From positions 2,480,001-2,544,000 of the forward strand of contig JAFBJZ010000109.1 of the NCBI GenBank assembly GCA_016785225.1: a stretch of 64,000 bases of DNA. The letters run 5' to 3'. Position 1 is the stretch's first letter. Every line of letters begins with the position of its first letter. The notes under the pieces were generated by a model. That model saw only the letters and a program-made list of their open reading frames with translations, did no database searches and was not told the origin of the DNA. Position numbers and translations under genes: made by a program. Shown here one piece after another: positions 1-14,500 of the stretch. Source of the DNA: Psettodes erumei (Eukaryota; Chordata; Actinopteri; Pleuronectiformes; Psettodidae).

Positions 1-423
1 CTGTGTGGTGTTGTCCAGGAGCAAACAGAGTTTCACCTTAGACAAACAAGCTCTCGGGCATGATGTCGAGGTGTTGTTCCTCTTGGAGCTTTGAGGTCAG
101 TCAGAACTAATTTAGATCAGATTTAATTGCGCCTTTGGTCTTTATTTGTGCGCATGAATGGATCTGCTTTGGCAGGATTTGGCATCAGCCAAGAAAAGTA
201 CATTTTTCATCCTGTGTTGGAGGCGGGGATTTTATGACCCCTTTAAAAACAATGTTTTATCTTTGCTCTTTGAGTGAAGGAATGTTGCTGTTACCTCACC
301 AAGTTCAGGGCAATACAGCTGTTGAGTTGTTTTAAAGTTTAAAGTTTCCAGGTGTTCCACGTTCTAGTTATCATGCTAAACTACCAATGTCAATTTTCAA
401 AAGATGAAAACGACTAAAATTCC

Positions 424-675
424 AGGGCTGCAAATAATTATTATTTTAATTATTAACATCCTGTGGATTATTTTTCTGATTCAGTCTATAATAAAGCCAA
501 TGGTAATACATTCAAATGTTTATAATCGCTGTAGAGTGGTGAAATTATAAAAGCTTTTTCTAAGACCAGCAGTCTAAAACACCAAATTATTGAAGTTCTT
601 TGCTTGAAAATGATTAAATTCATTATCAGAATAGTTTCATATAATTTTGTGTCAATTACCTAATTGTTGCAGCTT
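424..675. repeat. Diverged terminal-inverted-repeat element, copy A
   Basis: The left end reads GGGCTGCAAATAATTATTAT and the right end reads CCTAATTGTTGCAGCTT, so the two ends are imperfect inverted repeats around an AT-rich core. The same end sequences and core words recur at 35415-35664 and 61953-62288. This is the pattern of a common non-autonomous fish DNA transposon whose ends carry GCTGCAAC and many ATTAATCGATTA-like words. No transposase is present. I infer an old, inactive copy; the superfamily is not assigned. Confidence 0.6.
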
Positions 676-3600
676 CAGGCGGTTCTCCTTCAGATGGATT
701 TAAATAAAAGAAAATGCTGACAGTTCTGATTTCCTATAGTTAAATACTTCATTCAGGCCATGTTGATATGAGTTTGGTAGCTGTATCCCGCTCAGATTTT
801 GGTCAGTTTTCTGCACTTTTGGCTGAAGTAGTTGAAAGTCTCACAGGGAGAATCGTAACCATGCATGTTTGCCAAAAATTGAATTTCAGTGTACAGAACT
901 CGTGGGGGAGAAAACAGTTTGTTCTCAGGACTGTGAGTAATAAGGGGCAAAACTCCATGTTGCACTTTACTGCTTTCATAACCTACTGAGAAATGACTTC
1001 TTTGTGTGTATGACTCGTGACTAATACACCTATATTCTGTAAGACTGGAGAGAGTGAAAAAAGCAACAATTTGAGCAACTGCTAAATTTTCAGTTTTAAC
1101 AAAAGCAAACCTCTGCATTTCCACATGGTGTGGTAGATCCGGCTACTACAAAACTCCTGTTTATCATTTTAAGTCTTCACCCCACCCACCCCGCTGCTGA
1201 AAATGAAGATGTACAAATATTGCAGATAGGGTGGAGGGTGGAGTATGACTTATTCTACAGACATCATGACATCATTCAGTTTAGCCGTTTAGAGTAAGCC
1301 TAAATAAATCCAACACAGTATGAAATCACCTAAAGTTCAAATCTGTGTAATGTTAAATCCATAAAACGGGAGTCGATCTAAAGGAGCAGCAGGTGATGTT
1401 GCATGTTGCAGCAAGATAGTTCTACACGTCTCTCTCACTGCAGTGAGAAGTGGAAGCAAACCAGTATCTTATAAAACACCTTGTGTCAAACTGTATGGCC
1501 AGAAATCTTGATTACATATCTAGCAATAGAAACAAAAGAGTAGAAATTTGGCCGAGCCGCTTTTCGCATAAAGCCAAATCGCTTTGCACTCAGCAGAGCC
1601 AGCTGGGCAACAATGGCTTCCCAGGGAGCGATCATATCCATCACCTTTTGTTGACAGGTACAGGCCGTACAGCAATTTGCTCTCTGTTTGCTCAGGTTCT
1701 TCAGAACATTCTGTTTGTTTTTTTCACAACTTCGGACGTATCTGCTTTGGACTACACCTACTCTGCAGCCGGGTTACACCATCAAATTCTCTTTAAGGAT
1801 AAGTGTGTCAACTTTCGAGCCAAGTTTCTGCTCAGGGGCACATGCTGTTTATATCCTGAACAGTAGGGCAGAATTGTTTGGTTCTCCCCACACTTCAGTG
1901 CAGCTGAGCATGTGGCTCACAACTGTGGCTGTATCGTGGAAATACACAAGTTCACTTTATTGCTGGAAGTCAGATGAGAAGATTGAAGCGACTTTCATAT
2001 TTGTCTGTTAAATATGAAGCTACAGCTAGCGAGTTAGCTTATCATAGAGACCGGAAATAGCGAGCAAGAAGGAAAAATTCATCCTCCAGCACCTGAAGCT
2101 CAGAAGAAGAAACAGGCGATGCTGGTTTGATCCAGACAAAAAAGTGTAAAAAATGACTAGACGCACACACTTTTTGAACTTGTGTTAAACTTTGTGTTTT
2201 TATGGATAAAATAAACAATGATGTGATTTAAGGTTAAGGTGTTTTAGAGGTGTGTTGCTGCTTTGTACAGAGCCAGGTGAGCTGTTTAACCCGTTTTTTG
2301 TCTAACCGCTTCTTAGTTGTAGCTATAAATTTAACGGCCCTTTGCGCAGTATCAACTTTCTCATCTCCTGGTTGAGAAAATGACCAAGCATATTTTCCAA
2401 AACCTCTGTTGCTGTAAATCTGCTTTGACACTTTGACTTTGTACATGATGCATTGTGCAGCAAAACTGTTTTATGTTTGTCTCACAATGAAGGGAGGTGA
2501 TTCTGGTTTTTGTTTCTTTCAAGTATCCTGGGAGACTTCATACAGCTAGCTTTTCCATTAGTGCATTTTTTTTACCCAGTGGGTTTTTGTAACAAAAAGG
2601 GAAAAAAAGATTTCCCCATGGGAATCCATGGATATCTAGCGCCATAACTACTACACGTGTCCCTGAAATAAAAGCATTTGAAAATCAAATGTTGACTTCC
2701 CTCAATTCTTCCTCTCACAGCGGGGTTGAAGGCTGGGACAATAACCTCCAGACAGGCAGAGCTGAGAGTGTTCAAAAAAGATAAATATGTACATAATCCA
2801 CAAAGAATCCAACCCCGCACAACAACTTTCCTGCCTAAGAACATCAAATAGTCTTAAATCATTTGTATTGACACTCGATAAATAATAAATCCTGTGCCTT
2901 CCCTGCCTGGACATAGTGTTGGCACAGTAAAGCGTTCAATGGCAATTATATTTCTGCTGCTCCTCTTTTCTACAACTTGTAACACTGTATAAATATGTTA
3001 TTGAGGTTTCATCATCTTGAAACATTCCCTCATTGTGTATTTCAACTGATTAATAATGATCGGGTGCAAGAAAACATGGAATGGAATATGTCATGTGTCA
3101 AAAAATGACTCTCCGGTGTTAAAGCCAAAGTGTCTAAAAGCCAAAGAGTTGTCTCTGAAACATATTTGTATGAGGCCTTATCTGCAATATAAATATGAAT
3201 CCATCTTGGTAAAACCCTGAAGTGGTTTAAGTTGACCTGAATCTTTATGTAAAGGAGCAGTCGAGACCCACTAACTTTTTGTTAAAAATCACAAACATAT
3301 TAACCTTTCTGCCAGCCTGAGGAAATAAGTCCTGACGAATCCTTTAGATAATCGAAGCCTATTTGACACAAAATGAGAATGAAATATTAACATCAGTATA
3401 AAAGCATCCATTGTGTGTGCTAACAAACCATAAAGCCAAGCTTTAATAGGAGCATTAAGTGTTCTGAGCTGAACCCATAGTTTATTCTCTCTCAGCTGAC
3501 CTGGCAGGCGGTAAACAAGCTGAAAGCTTGGATTTATCACTGTTTTCATAGCAAATTCACTCCTAATCTCAACACGGATCTTTAGCGTCATTGGTGCATT

Positions 3601-3973
3601 CATGGCCCCCCAAGCGAATGAACCCCTGTACGGCGAGTCACATGAGTGGCGATGAAAGCCTCCTGACCCACAGACAGATGAGTGGCTCTCCCAGATGACT
3701 CGGAGTCCATCTAGAGAGCGACTCTCATCTTTCCAAAAACACTGGGTGTGAAGAGCAATGTCCACGAGACAACTGTATGCAATTAGTCGGTGACACGTAC
3801 AGTATCAGTTGATACGTACAAGTATTTGGCCGAGTGTGATTCCAAAACGCTCTTCCCATCGTGCATTTCATTTATCTTTTGGAGTGTTTAGCTTGTAGGA
3901 AACTTTACTGCTTTACCTTGAGACGGTTCTTTGTGTCATATTGTGATAACCTTCACCTACACAGATCCTGAGA

Positions 3974-4085
3974 CCAGAGGTGGTAACAAAGTATATGCAG
4001 GTACCCAACTTAATACAATTTGGAGGCGCTCATACCTTTACTAAGAATTTCTAATTCATGATACTTTATACTTGAAATGCTGTAT
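3974..4085. repeat. Fragment of a 'tactcaagta' type dispersed repeat
   Basis: The segment begins with CAGAGGTGGTAACAAAGTA and continues with short words such as ATACTTTATACTTGAAATGC. They resemble the termini of a widespread teleost repeat whose ends read as a 'gtggtggaagaagtactt' motif and whose body is built of 'tactcaagtact' words. A longer copy lies at 54271-54530. It is short and diverged, so the call rests on word similarity only. Confidence 0.35.
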
Positions 4086-5556
4086 TTTCAGTTCAACCCA
4101 AACCACGAATCTGATTTGACCAAATCAGAAAAGACCTGTTTCTGACCTGTTGACATTTGGAAACAAGCAGCAAAACAAGTACAGAGAGCCTGGCTTATGA
4201 CAAAGACCTGAAGTAGGGGAGAGATGGAGAGCCAGGCTCCTTCCAAGAATGACGAAGTTCCCCCACCACAGTACCTCTAAAACTCAATGACTTCCTGCTG
4301 AGCTTCAGGGGCGCTAGGACCAGCCAACGCTGCATTAACAAAAATTGGCCAAAATTAGCTCTTCCAGCTAAAACATTAAATTACTGCTTGGATGCCAATA
4401 CATCACTAACAATGAGCTAGTTACCTACATAAAAATAAGGGCCGTTCCACTTAATTAGTCCCTCCACTTCCTGTAATTTAGTATATGTATGTTGGTGGTT
4501 ATTCTTTTATACTTTTATGTCATTTCAATTTTGAATGCAGTCAAGGATGGACAGTATGTACTTCCTTCACTGGCGGGGACATCCTCGGAAAGATGTCGGG
4601 TCACAGTAAAATTATCCACTGGACTGAGGTTGTTGAGCTGTACATGTTTCGGCACTGATCCAACAGGCTTCTCCTTTCATTGCTGGTTAATCCCAGTTGT
4701 TCTCGACACGAGGTCACACATCATTGTCAAAGTCGCGGCGGATCAAGGTGTAAATTGGCGTGAAATCACTGGGGAAGGGATGTCATGGTGGCAACGTGTG
4801 TGGCAGTAAAAGCACAAAAAAGTTTCAGCTAGGTTTCTGTTAAGGGAAGGTGCCTTCCTGTCTGCAGTGCACTTTTGATGATGAATGATTTTGAAATGAA
4901 TAAATGCAACCAAGTCCTTGCCTGTTGTGTTGGTATTTTTATGTTGTGGTTTTGGAGCAGCAGCTCGGTTTCTCTACAGGTCTCCCGCTGCATTTTACTA
5001 CTCAGACAATATTGCTGCTCCGATGCTGTGGAGGTATCCACTCCACTGGGTGAGCTAAATGTCATGTGACTTTGCCAGGGTTGAAAAACACGGCCACATA
5101 TAGGATAATGGTGTGGTTACTGTGAATTGATCTCTGTTCCTTGGAGCAATTTCGGCCTCTCCGGAGGAATATGTTAAAGGCTTTGAGTCTGGTTCAAAGC
5201 GAGTCCAGCCAAATGTCTCCTGCAGCTGATTGCACAAAATGCACAGTTGACATTTATGACCTATAACTTATTTTAGCTCTGATTTTATCACTGTTATGAG
5301 CTTTTGTCAGAGCGTACTGGACATTCAAAGAGCTTCTTTGTGGTTCACTAACATTTTCCACAGGTCTCTATGTAAATAAACCTACAGATTTATGGTTCAG
5401 CTACAAAACGACGCAGATTGCCAGAGGGGATGGGACAGTTAATTCGTTCCCATCTTTTTTTTCAGGTTTTACATTTCCTGCCTGTCTGTCTTCATCTTTT
5501 TAAATGCCAGTATTTCTGTTCTCAAGTGTCCTCTACTGTCTGTCTCTCTGTCCTAG

Positions 5557-8500
5557 CTGTTTGTCCTCTGCCACGGCCTCCTACAGTTCTCTCAGCTGCT
5601 GTATAGCGCTTACTTCAAGAGCACCATCACCACAATTGAGCGACGCTATGGCCTCAGCAGCTACTCCTCGGGAACCATTTCCTCTCTCAACGAGGTAGGA
5701 GCCAACAATAACATACCCGCACACAGTTTGAGATCATGATAGCTTTATTTCAAGGATACCAATGACAAAGGAGGAATTGGAGAATAAGCAACATATCGGA
5801 ATAACACTTCCTCACAATTCAAGCAGGAGCTGAGTACTTTGGAACAATTTTATTACAGATACGGGGGTCAGGAATGGTGAGAGAATGTTCTGTACGTGCT
5901 CGTCCTGCAGGGTGTTGGGCTTTTTTATGCTCAAGTGGGATTTAAATGCACCCCTCAGTTAATGTTTTCCAGTTTGTCAGGTTTCAAGTATCCATGGCAA
6001 TACGTCACTAGGCAGTAATTAAATCATTATGTTGACATTTAGCCATTCTTAGTTGTTTAGCAACTCAGAATGTGTCAAGGTTTGGCCGCGCTCGGAGTTG
6101 CAGTGTAAATCGTCAGATGTGATTTGATAACGTGATATTTTATGAAAACGCAGACCAAACAAGGGCTGTAATTTCAGTTTTGCATCTTAGTGTGGTTATT
6201 TAAAGCTGCTGTAATCAATATTTTTAACGCAGTCGGAGAGGGGTGCTGTTTGACTCGTAACCAGCCAAGAGGACATTTACAATAATATTTTGATAAGAAA
6301 GGCAAAACTCAGTGATAGAAACAGCTATGGGAATAGTACGTTATGTTTGCTTTATTAGAATATATTAATGAGGTTAGCCAGGCTTCATTTGGCCTCTGAG
6401 AGTAACTGCTACCTACAGCACTAAGTTTGGATTACAGTACAACTCTGGTAATTTCCATATTTGGTTTGGAGTCTGCTGGAAAACTGTCAGACCTGTTAAG
6501 TTAATGCACAAAGTGTGAAAGGAAGGATTTGAAAGTGTCGCTGTCCCATGGAGAGAGAATAACCCTTTGAAACCTGTGTCTGTGTCTTGTCTCTTAGATC
6601 AGTAACAGCGTGCTGATCGTGTTCGTGAGCTACTTTGGAAACCGGGTTCACCGTCCTCGCGTCATTGGAGTGGGTGGACTGCTGATGGCCGTCAGTGCCA
6701 TGATGCTGACCTTACCTCACTTCATATCCCAGCCCTACGACTACGACTCGGTTTTACACAGTAAGGACACAGGACCACACTGTTCCTCTGGCTCCAGTGG
6801 CACCGCCGTGACAGCTAATGTGACTCAGTCCAGAGCAAGGGGCTTACGAATGTACAAATATGTCTGGGCAATTTATGAGACTTCACTTAAGGGTTTGTCC
6901 AGAACGCTGCGGCACCTTGTCAGCGCAGTCAGCAGGAGTCAGACAAGTGTCTGCTGTTTGGCTCGCCGGCGGATTAAAAAAAAACCTCCTGGTGCTCTCC
7001 AGCTGAACTTTGGCATAGATGTCAAGGAAATTCATAATCTCTATACCCTAGCTAAAAACTAATTGGATTAGAATTACCCCCAGGACATTTCACTTGTAAT
7101 AGCAAACTCCTTCTTCCTTTATTCATTTTGTCCCCGGGCAAAGCACCTTGGCATCAGAGGAAGAGTCAGAGAAGCTTCAGGAAATTAAAGTGTTTGGACA
7201 TCTGCATCCACTGGCTTGTCGCTAACTATGACTTTGTTTTCTTTTTCCCCCGTCCCTCCCCTTCCCACGACCACCTGCCGTGATCCAGATCGCCACGACA
7301 TTTGCAGTCCGCAGCAGAACTCGAGCGACTCCGAGGCCTGCGGCCGCGACGACGCAGTGCGTCTGACCGACACCACCAACCTGTGGCTGCTCATGGCCAG
7401 CGCTCAGCTGCTCTTCGGCGTGGGCTCCGTGCCCATTCAGCCGTTTGGGATTTCCTACATAGACGATTTTGCAGGACCTGGCAACTCCCCTGTTTACATA
7501 GGTGAATGGCCTGTAGTTCAGAGATAGATTGATAGATAGCAGCAAATAAAGAGAGCATAGTGTGCGATTCTGCAGGCTTGCAGGTAGAAAAGCTCTTTCA
7601 TATCAACGTGTAAAGATTTTTAACATCAATATTTTTGTGACCTTAGAATCATGAAGATCTGTCTGCAGTCTGAGTGGGTTTCATACAGTATATTGAGATT
7701 GAAATGTTTGGGGTTTTTTGTTCTTTCTGCTGAGGCAGAACAGAAAGCAGTGATTTTGTTGAAACAAGCAGACAGTTTAACCTTGCCTTGTTTTAAAACA
7801 CAAATTCAATACAATGACTTGTGAAGGGAGAAACATGTTTTTAATTCAGACATGAAAACACTGTCCTTTCAGAGATTTCCATTCACAGATTACAAACGCT
7901 CAACGTATGTCAAACTTTTCGGTTATTTTTCAGCGTTGGTGTCTGAGCTCTTACTTTAGGCGTCACTGCATGTGCCGCAGTACACAATTTACAGACACAC
8001 AACAAATTTGCAACATGATCAAGATGAGTTCGCAGATTGTTACATCTAAAAAAGTTGCCTTCGTTCCTGTCTTCTCTAGCACAAAAAAATCAGCTTTTCA
8101 CCACATTCAAACAACAGGCAAACAGAATGACTCCAGAAAGAGCTGGCATCTGTATCAGTGCCCTCATGAATGGTTTTGATCAAATTTCCAGGTTTGAAAA
8201 GTTAACATAAAGCAATTTGAACATGATTTATTTTTCTGCTCATGTATCCATAGTCACAGAGCAGTAAGGATAAACAATTAAGCGGTTGAACCTGATAGGT
8301 CTTACTGTGTACATTTTGATTTGTGCTTTGCTGGTGCAATTGTGTAGAATCAGGTTAGAGAAAGACTTTGAACTTTTTTTTTCTTTTCTTTTTACTTCTT
8401 CAAATGCGCGGGCATCAATGCCAAACTAAACCTACACAAATTGTTAAAAAACTCTTGAGATAATGCTGTCATGTGAACCACTAAGTTTTGACAAACAAAC

Positions 8501-11500
8501 CTTGTCTGAGGTCAGGAGTTGGTAATAAAATCACAGAACAGCTCAACAGTACTTCAGAAACTCACAGGCCCTCTTCTCATCCGCAGCCATCCTCTTTGCT
8601 GTATCCTGTGTTTGGGCCCGCCATCGGCTACATGCTGGGCTCAGTCATGCTGCGGATCTACGTGGATGTGGACAGATTAGGCTTTGGTAACGATGAGCTC
8701 TTTCGAGGCATTTCACGTTTAACGCAGAGCGCTCCAACTTCCGTGCGCGGTGACTCACAGCTCTTTCCCTGCAGGAGCCGAGCAGGAGCTGAGACACGGC
8801 GACCCTCGCTGGGTCGGGGCCTGGTGGATGGGCCTGCTCATCAGCACCGCCTGCCTCATTCTCACCTCCATCCCCTACTTCTTCTTCCCTCGCAGCATGC
8901 ATACAGAGGAAAATGTGAGTCATACTCTCGCTCTCTCTCGCAGTAACATGCAAAGCAGTCATGTTTTATGACTAAACATGAAATGAATACATCTATTGGA
9001 TCATGTAAAGGTTTTATCCTTTTCTGCCATCCAAGATTCATTGTGATAACGCTCCTTATCTACTGTGGGTCTGTCATGTTTTACTGACACCTACTGGCAT
9101 TGCATCAGTATTGCAAGTTCACTTTTCCTCTTTTTTTTACCATCTTGAAGGTCCAAGGTTTGTCAGAATTAACTTATGACTCAGCATTATAACAGGCGTA
9201 TCACGTCACTAAACACATTTAAGTTCTTAGACCTGATTTTTATCGATTTGAGAGTCTTTTTGTGTGTATCAGTTGGAGCCGATTGCTCTAAATGGATTTC
9301 ATCCTCCTTTTCTTTGTTGAGCCACATTTAGGCTCTTCCAACATTGTCCAGGAGTTGACCTGATAAAAAAAAAAAACAAATTAAATGATAGGAATCTAAA
9401 TTCCTCAGTTTAAGACCAATTTGATACAAATCTCAGCGAGAAGTTGCCATTTCAATAATAAAAGACATCTTTTAACAGCCTACGGGTTTTTAAAAAAATT
9501 AATCTGATATAATTAATAAGTGCAGTGATAACAAAGTTGTTGTAATTCTTGCTTAATTTCATCATTATTAATAAGTGGCCAACTGTGAAAATCAAATTAC
9601 AACATTTGGAACATGACGGTTAGTGCAGATGAAAGGGCACTTTCCACACCACACATTTTAACACACATTCAACCATGAGCATGTATTCCAGTACGAAAAA
9701 AAGACACAAAAATTCTGCAGTGAAAAAAACTGTGAAGAAATCTCCCATTGTGGTGTTTGACAGCTCTCTGTGATTTTGAATAGAGGAACACAACAGCCAC
9801 TTCAGTCTAATGTTCCCACGTTACATGAAAGCAGCGTGAAGAGACACTGGCTTGCTGTAGTGTGAAAAAGAGGTGGGAGGAAGAAACTTTTGAAGTTTTA
9901 ACTGAGGAATCAAGTCTTCAGTGCTGTTCAGTGTATTCATATTCCCTCAAAATGGTTATTGCCATTGTGTATTCTTTGTAACACTGTATACTGTATGTTA
10001 TTGTCCAGGTGACTGGAAGTGAAAGTGACATTAACGATGACTTCAAGAAGCCAGATATCTCTTTACTTGATTTCCTGAAAAGTAAGTTTATTATATTCAG
10101 ACCGGAGAGGTTCCCCTGTTTGATCCATATCATACCTTAACACAGTTTTATATGGTTAGTGTTTTGTGTAACAGATAAATAGGCAGAGAGAGTTTTTGCT
10201 GAAGTCATTTCCAGCACTAATCCGTGCGCATGTGACTGTGTCTAATCAGTGTTTCCCAGAATGTTTGTGCACCTCCTGTTGAGCCCCCTCTTCCTGATGC
10301 TGGTCCTGGCCCAGTGCTGCTTCTCCTCTGTGATTGCGGGTCTCTCCACCTTCCTGAACAAGTTTCTGGAGAGGCAGTACAGCACTTCTGCCGCCTACAG
10401 CAGCCTGCTCGTCGGTAGGTGCTGCAGGAGTACAAATACAAAGACGGGGCTTCAGGAGAAGATAAATAGATCACAGCTGACCTTGAAGTTAGCGTCTGCT
10501 GACTGTTAAATAATTCAGCTCATTATGTACAGCATGGTACATATTAAACCTTTTTTATGAACTCTCTGGAGGCGAAGTGAAACAGTCTGTTCAAATCATT
10601 TAACGGGCGCTCTGGAGCTCGTCAGTCCACTTGCATTATGGCCGCTTTCCAAAGAGTGAATTAGGTTAGTGCTAAAATTTGATTTGGATTTGTAGGTACA
10701 TTAAGCCTGCTCTTTTGCAACAATCAATTTATTTTCAAGCTAACCGTGTGTTGTGCGTCATCTTTCAAATAAAGTGACACAGCACACGATCTACAGCAGA
10801 CATTACAGTCCATCTTTGCTGGGAGATAACTGAGGCGCTCGCGGTTCCCAGGTGCTGTGAATCTGCCCGCGGTAGCAGTGGGGATGCTGGTCGGCGGGGT
10901 CATCATGAAAAGGGCGGGGCTCTCCCTGAAGACCATCCCGCGCTTCTCCGTGGTCATGCTGACCATATCCACCCTCCTCTGCGTCCCTCTCTTCTTCATG
11001 GGCTGTCCCACGCAGAAGGTCTCCGAGGTCAATCATTACCAAGTGGGACAGTATGGGTGAGTGTGGACGGCATCGTTTCTCAAAGGTTTGGCGAGTTTGG
11101 CTTTGTTTACATTTTGTGCTTGTGTCTGTTTTATTTAGCTTCACACAAATCCGGTCTGACTTACTGTATGTGATGTTATTGCTCAAATGTAATGAAATCA
11201 AGAAGCAGCCTCTGCTCAAGTGCAGATATAGATTTGCTTTGCTGCTTATTTTCTCATCGATGAACTGATTTGTGTTATTGCACCCAGTCATATCCACATT
11301 CCTAAAATTTCTTCCCAGCTCGCTACTGAAGTTGGGAAAGGGAGGGTTTTTGTTTTGTTTGTATGTACTGGTGGGATGTAAAACAAAGTGTTTCCAAAAA
11401 TGCGAAGAAATTCATGCAAAATCCTAATAATTGCCATTTGGAAACACTGCCGTCTATTCAGTACGCAGCACACATGATACAGTTTCATCTCCTTCCTTTG

Positions 11501-14500
11501 TTAGACTTGGGCTAAACTAGGCCAAAATCCTGTACATTTCAGCATTATGTGAAATGGCCCAAACATAAAAAGGTATCCATGAGTGCGTTGCTCGAGGTAT
11601 ACAACAAAGCAATTCATCATTTTAAACTTTCCACTGATGGTGTTCACTGAGGGCGATGAATAGGAAGGCAGTCCTTAAAGAACTGGCACCACGTGGGGTG
11701 TTCTCCAACAAACATGTTGAATCCTTAATAAAATGCAAGTAGGTCACTCAGATGTTGAAGCTCCACTGTTAAATTAATAAAGTGTAGTTTTTATTCTCCG
11801 CCACCAAACTGCCTGGACTCAGCTCACTTTATAATTTAAAATATATATGTGTATATATAGCATAGTGAGCACAAAGCTCTGAACTTTGGTGCTAGCGACT
11901 TGTCTCTTCTTTGACTCTCTGTCTCTGCCCTACACAGGTCACTGCCGAAGTGTTACTCCAACTGCTCGTGTCCTGCCAGCGCCTTCCACCCCGTGTGTGG
12001 TTCGGATGGTATCGAGTACATTTCTCCTTGTCATGCAGGCTGCACCAACTTCACCAAAGACCCCAACAACACCCACAGGGTCCAGGTCAGTGCCTATTTA
12101 AACACCTGTTCATGGTCTCCTCCCCCAGTTTGAATAGGCTTTTGTACATTAATATATGTAACATTAGCACACAATGTTACTGATTGTAAAAAGGCCATTG
12201 GGACATTGGGACACCTTTTTTTATCGGGGGAGCTGTTAGGTATGATAGGAATGCTACATACATTCAAAAGAAGACCTATACTATATAAGAGACTTTCTTT
12301 TTAACAGAACAGTATTCAAAAACATTGGATAATTTTCTTCTATGGTATAATCTTGTGTAATTTTCTCAGTGCGGTATGAAGGCATAAGCATTTGGTCCGT
12401 GTCCAAGAACAGAATGTGTGAATTAGCCTGTAAGGTTGTAATTAGCCTTTAACTGTGCACTCTGGGGCAGAGAGAGCACTGCTGGGAATGCATACCGACA
12501 ATAAAACACCGCTGAGATGTACTGAGTCTGTGCTGCTCTTCAGGAGTAGACTTCTCTCTGAAACCTTTCTTTTACTAGTTTCAAGTAGATACTTGAAACA
12601 GGAAGTGACCTCAATAGACTTGAGGCACAAAAACACACCAGCTCGTTTTGGTGTCCTCTTATTTAGACTCTGTTACATCCTGTGTCTGCCACATTGTCTG
12701 TGAACTGATTACCGACGTTACGCAGGAGCAGCGATATGACATCTGAGACCTTTGAAATTTTTCTCCCGCTCCAAACAAGTGGCTCACAATCAGTGTCTCA
12801 TAAATGTTCATTAGTCACAGAGCATATAGGAGGTGTTCTGAGAGGAACAACACGTCAGTATTTCAACGTCACAGCTTGTGAATAATCTTCTGGTGGGTGG
12901 ATTGTGCAACTGCTAATGGAGTATTAGTCAGTTTGACTGAGCACGTAAGTCCACTGTGTAACACCCAAGCACAAACACAGACAGTGACGGCCACCACCAG
13001 CTTAATGGATTATGATATCCCCAGAAATCACAGAATAAATATTTTCCCTTTTATTGTGGATTCACGTGTCCACGGGCAGGCAGCTGAAATTGGAATTCAG
13101 TCAGGGTCTGAAAATTGATATAAAATGAAATAGTATTGTTTGAAGGAAAACTGCCTGCAAAAATCAAATCTTTCCTCTTGTGCATTGGACAGGTTGTAAT
13201 CGTTGCCTTTTTGCCAGCAGTTGGGAAAACATTCTTTAACCAAATCATTAGCATGACAGTGAACTATATAACGTTTAGTCGAGTAAGGATCATGTTTTCA
13301 CAGGATAGTCAATTTAATTTGATTTAAATTCTCCCTCTGCCCGTTCAGTGTTTCATGTTACATGTATACACTTTGTTGAACCCTAGTGGAGAAAATGAGT
13401 AACACAGAACATGTAGTACCATGTGATATTCAGTAAAAACTTATTATTTCATTTTCTTTGTCCAGATAACACCATTAATATTTCATCTGCTTTCTTTGCA
13501 TACACAGCTTTATACCAACTGCAGGTGTATATCTGGGGGCCAGAGTCAGGCCCGTCCGGTCCCCTGTCCAAACAGCTGCCCTCATCTACTCCTCCCCGTC
13601 ATTCTCGTCATCTCTCTGGCATCGCTGGTCGCCTGCCTCACTCATAACCCCATGTACATGATGGTGCTCAGGTAAGAATGGAATATATTTTTTCACAAAA
13701 TAGGTTCAATTAAATGACTAGTATTGAGGTAAGGGCTGGTATGAGGTGATCTGCTTGCTAATGATTTTATTAACTTCATATTTCGATGCTGGGTTCCCCT
13801 GCCAGATTAGTTTCACAAAGGTTTAAAAGGATGATCTGACAGATTGATTCTGTGATCTTAAACACATTGAGTGTAACGGCCGTGTGTTTTTGAAATAGTC
13901 ATCACTGCCATGGTTGTCCAGTGTTGTACTGTACTGAAGAATGACACAGTGTTCTTCGGAGGAGAGTACTGACCTTTTTAATTGCATTTCCTGTTCATCT
14001 CAGATCTGTCCCCTCTGAAGAGAAGTCCTTTGCTATAGGGATCCAGTTTTTACTCATGAGAGTACTAGGTAAGTCAGGACAGAAACACTCTGTGTTTGGT
14101 GCAAATATTGTATTAATGATACACTTACTTTTGTTAAAGGGCTCAGTACTACACTCAAAGTGCTAAATGTCCTCTTACACTATTAAAAGCCAATAAAGTT
14201 CACAGTTGTATGCAGTCCCAAAGTGTCCAATATGAAATTAAAAAAAGATTATGAAATAAATAATGAATAAACTGTATGAAATTGCATGATAAAAAAACAA
14301 CATAAAAGTGTTAATAGGGAATATTACATTTTAAAATAGGTATTTTGAAATAAAAATGCCTATTGGGTAATGAAGATAAACTCCAATAAAACTGTGTATG
14401 AAGATAAGAATAATTCAATCACATTTCATAATGAGTTGGTTTAACTAATTTCCTAAATTATTTAACAAATTATTAGATAACATTTTGGTCAATTTCCCAG

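Larger units (their letters stand above)
1..5556 (+). other. slco2a1: Intron 1 of slco2a1 (no exon seen)
   Basis: This stretch precedes the first recognisable slco2a1 exon, which starts in phase 0 at the residues that open exon 2 in vertebrate orthologues. The expected first exon, about 30 residues of cytoplasmic N-terminus, was not found here, so it probably lies left of the window. Open frames in the interval, including one of 158 codons at 3289-3765 on the minus strand, show no family resemblance. The interval holds two diverged repeat copies (about 424-675 and 3974-4085), listed separately; otherwise it is AT-rich sequence in which I see nothing further. Confidence 0.7.

Noticed and set aside
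3289..3765. 158-codon open frame on the minus strand
   Set aside because: No recognisable domain or codon pattern, no promoter or poly(A) signal, and it sits within slco2a1 intron 1.
10803..11297. 164-codon minus-strand frame
   Set aside because: It is the antisense shadow of slco2a1 exon 9, whose plus-strand frame matches the family.
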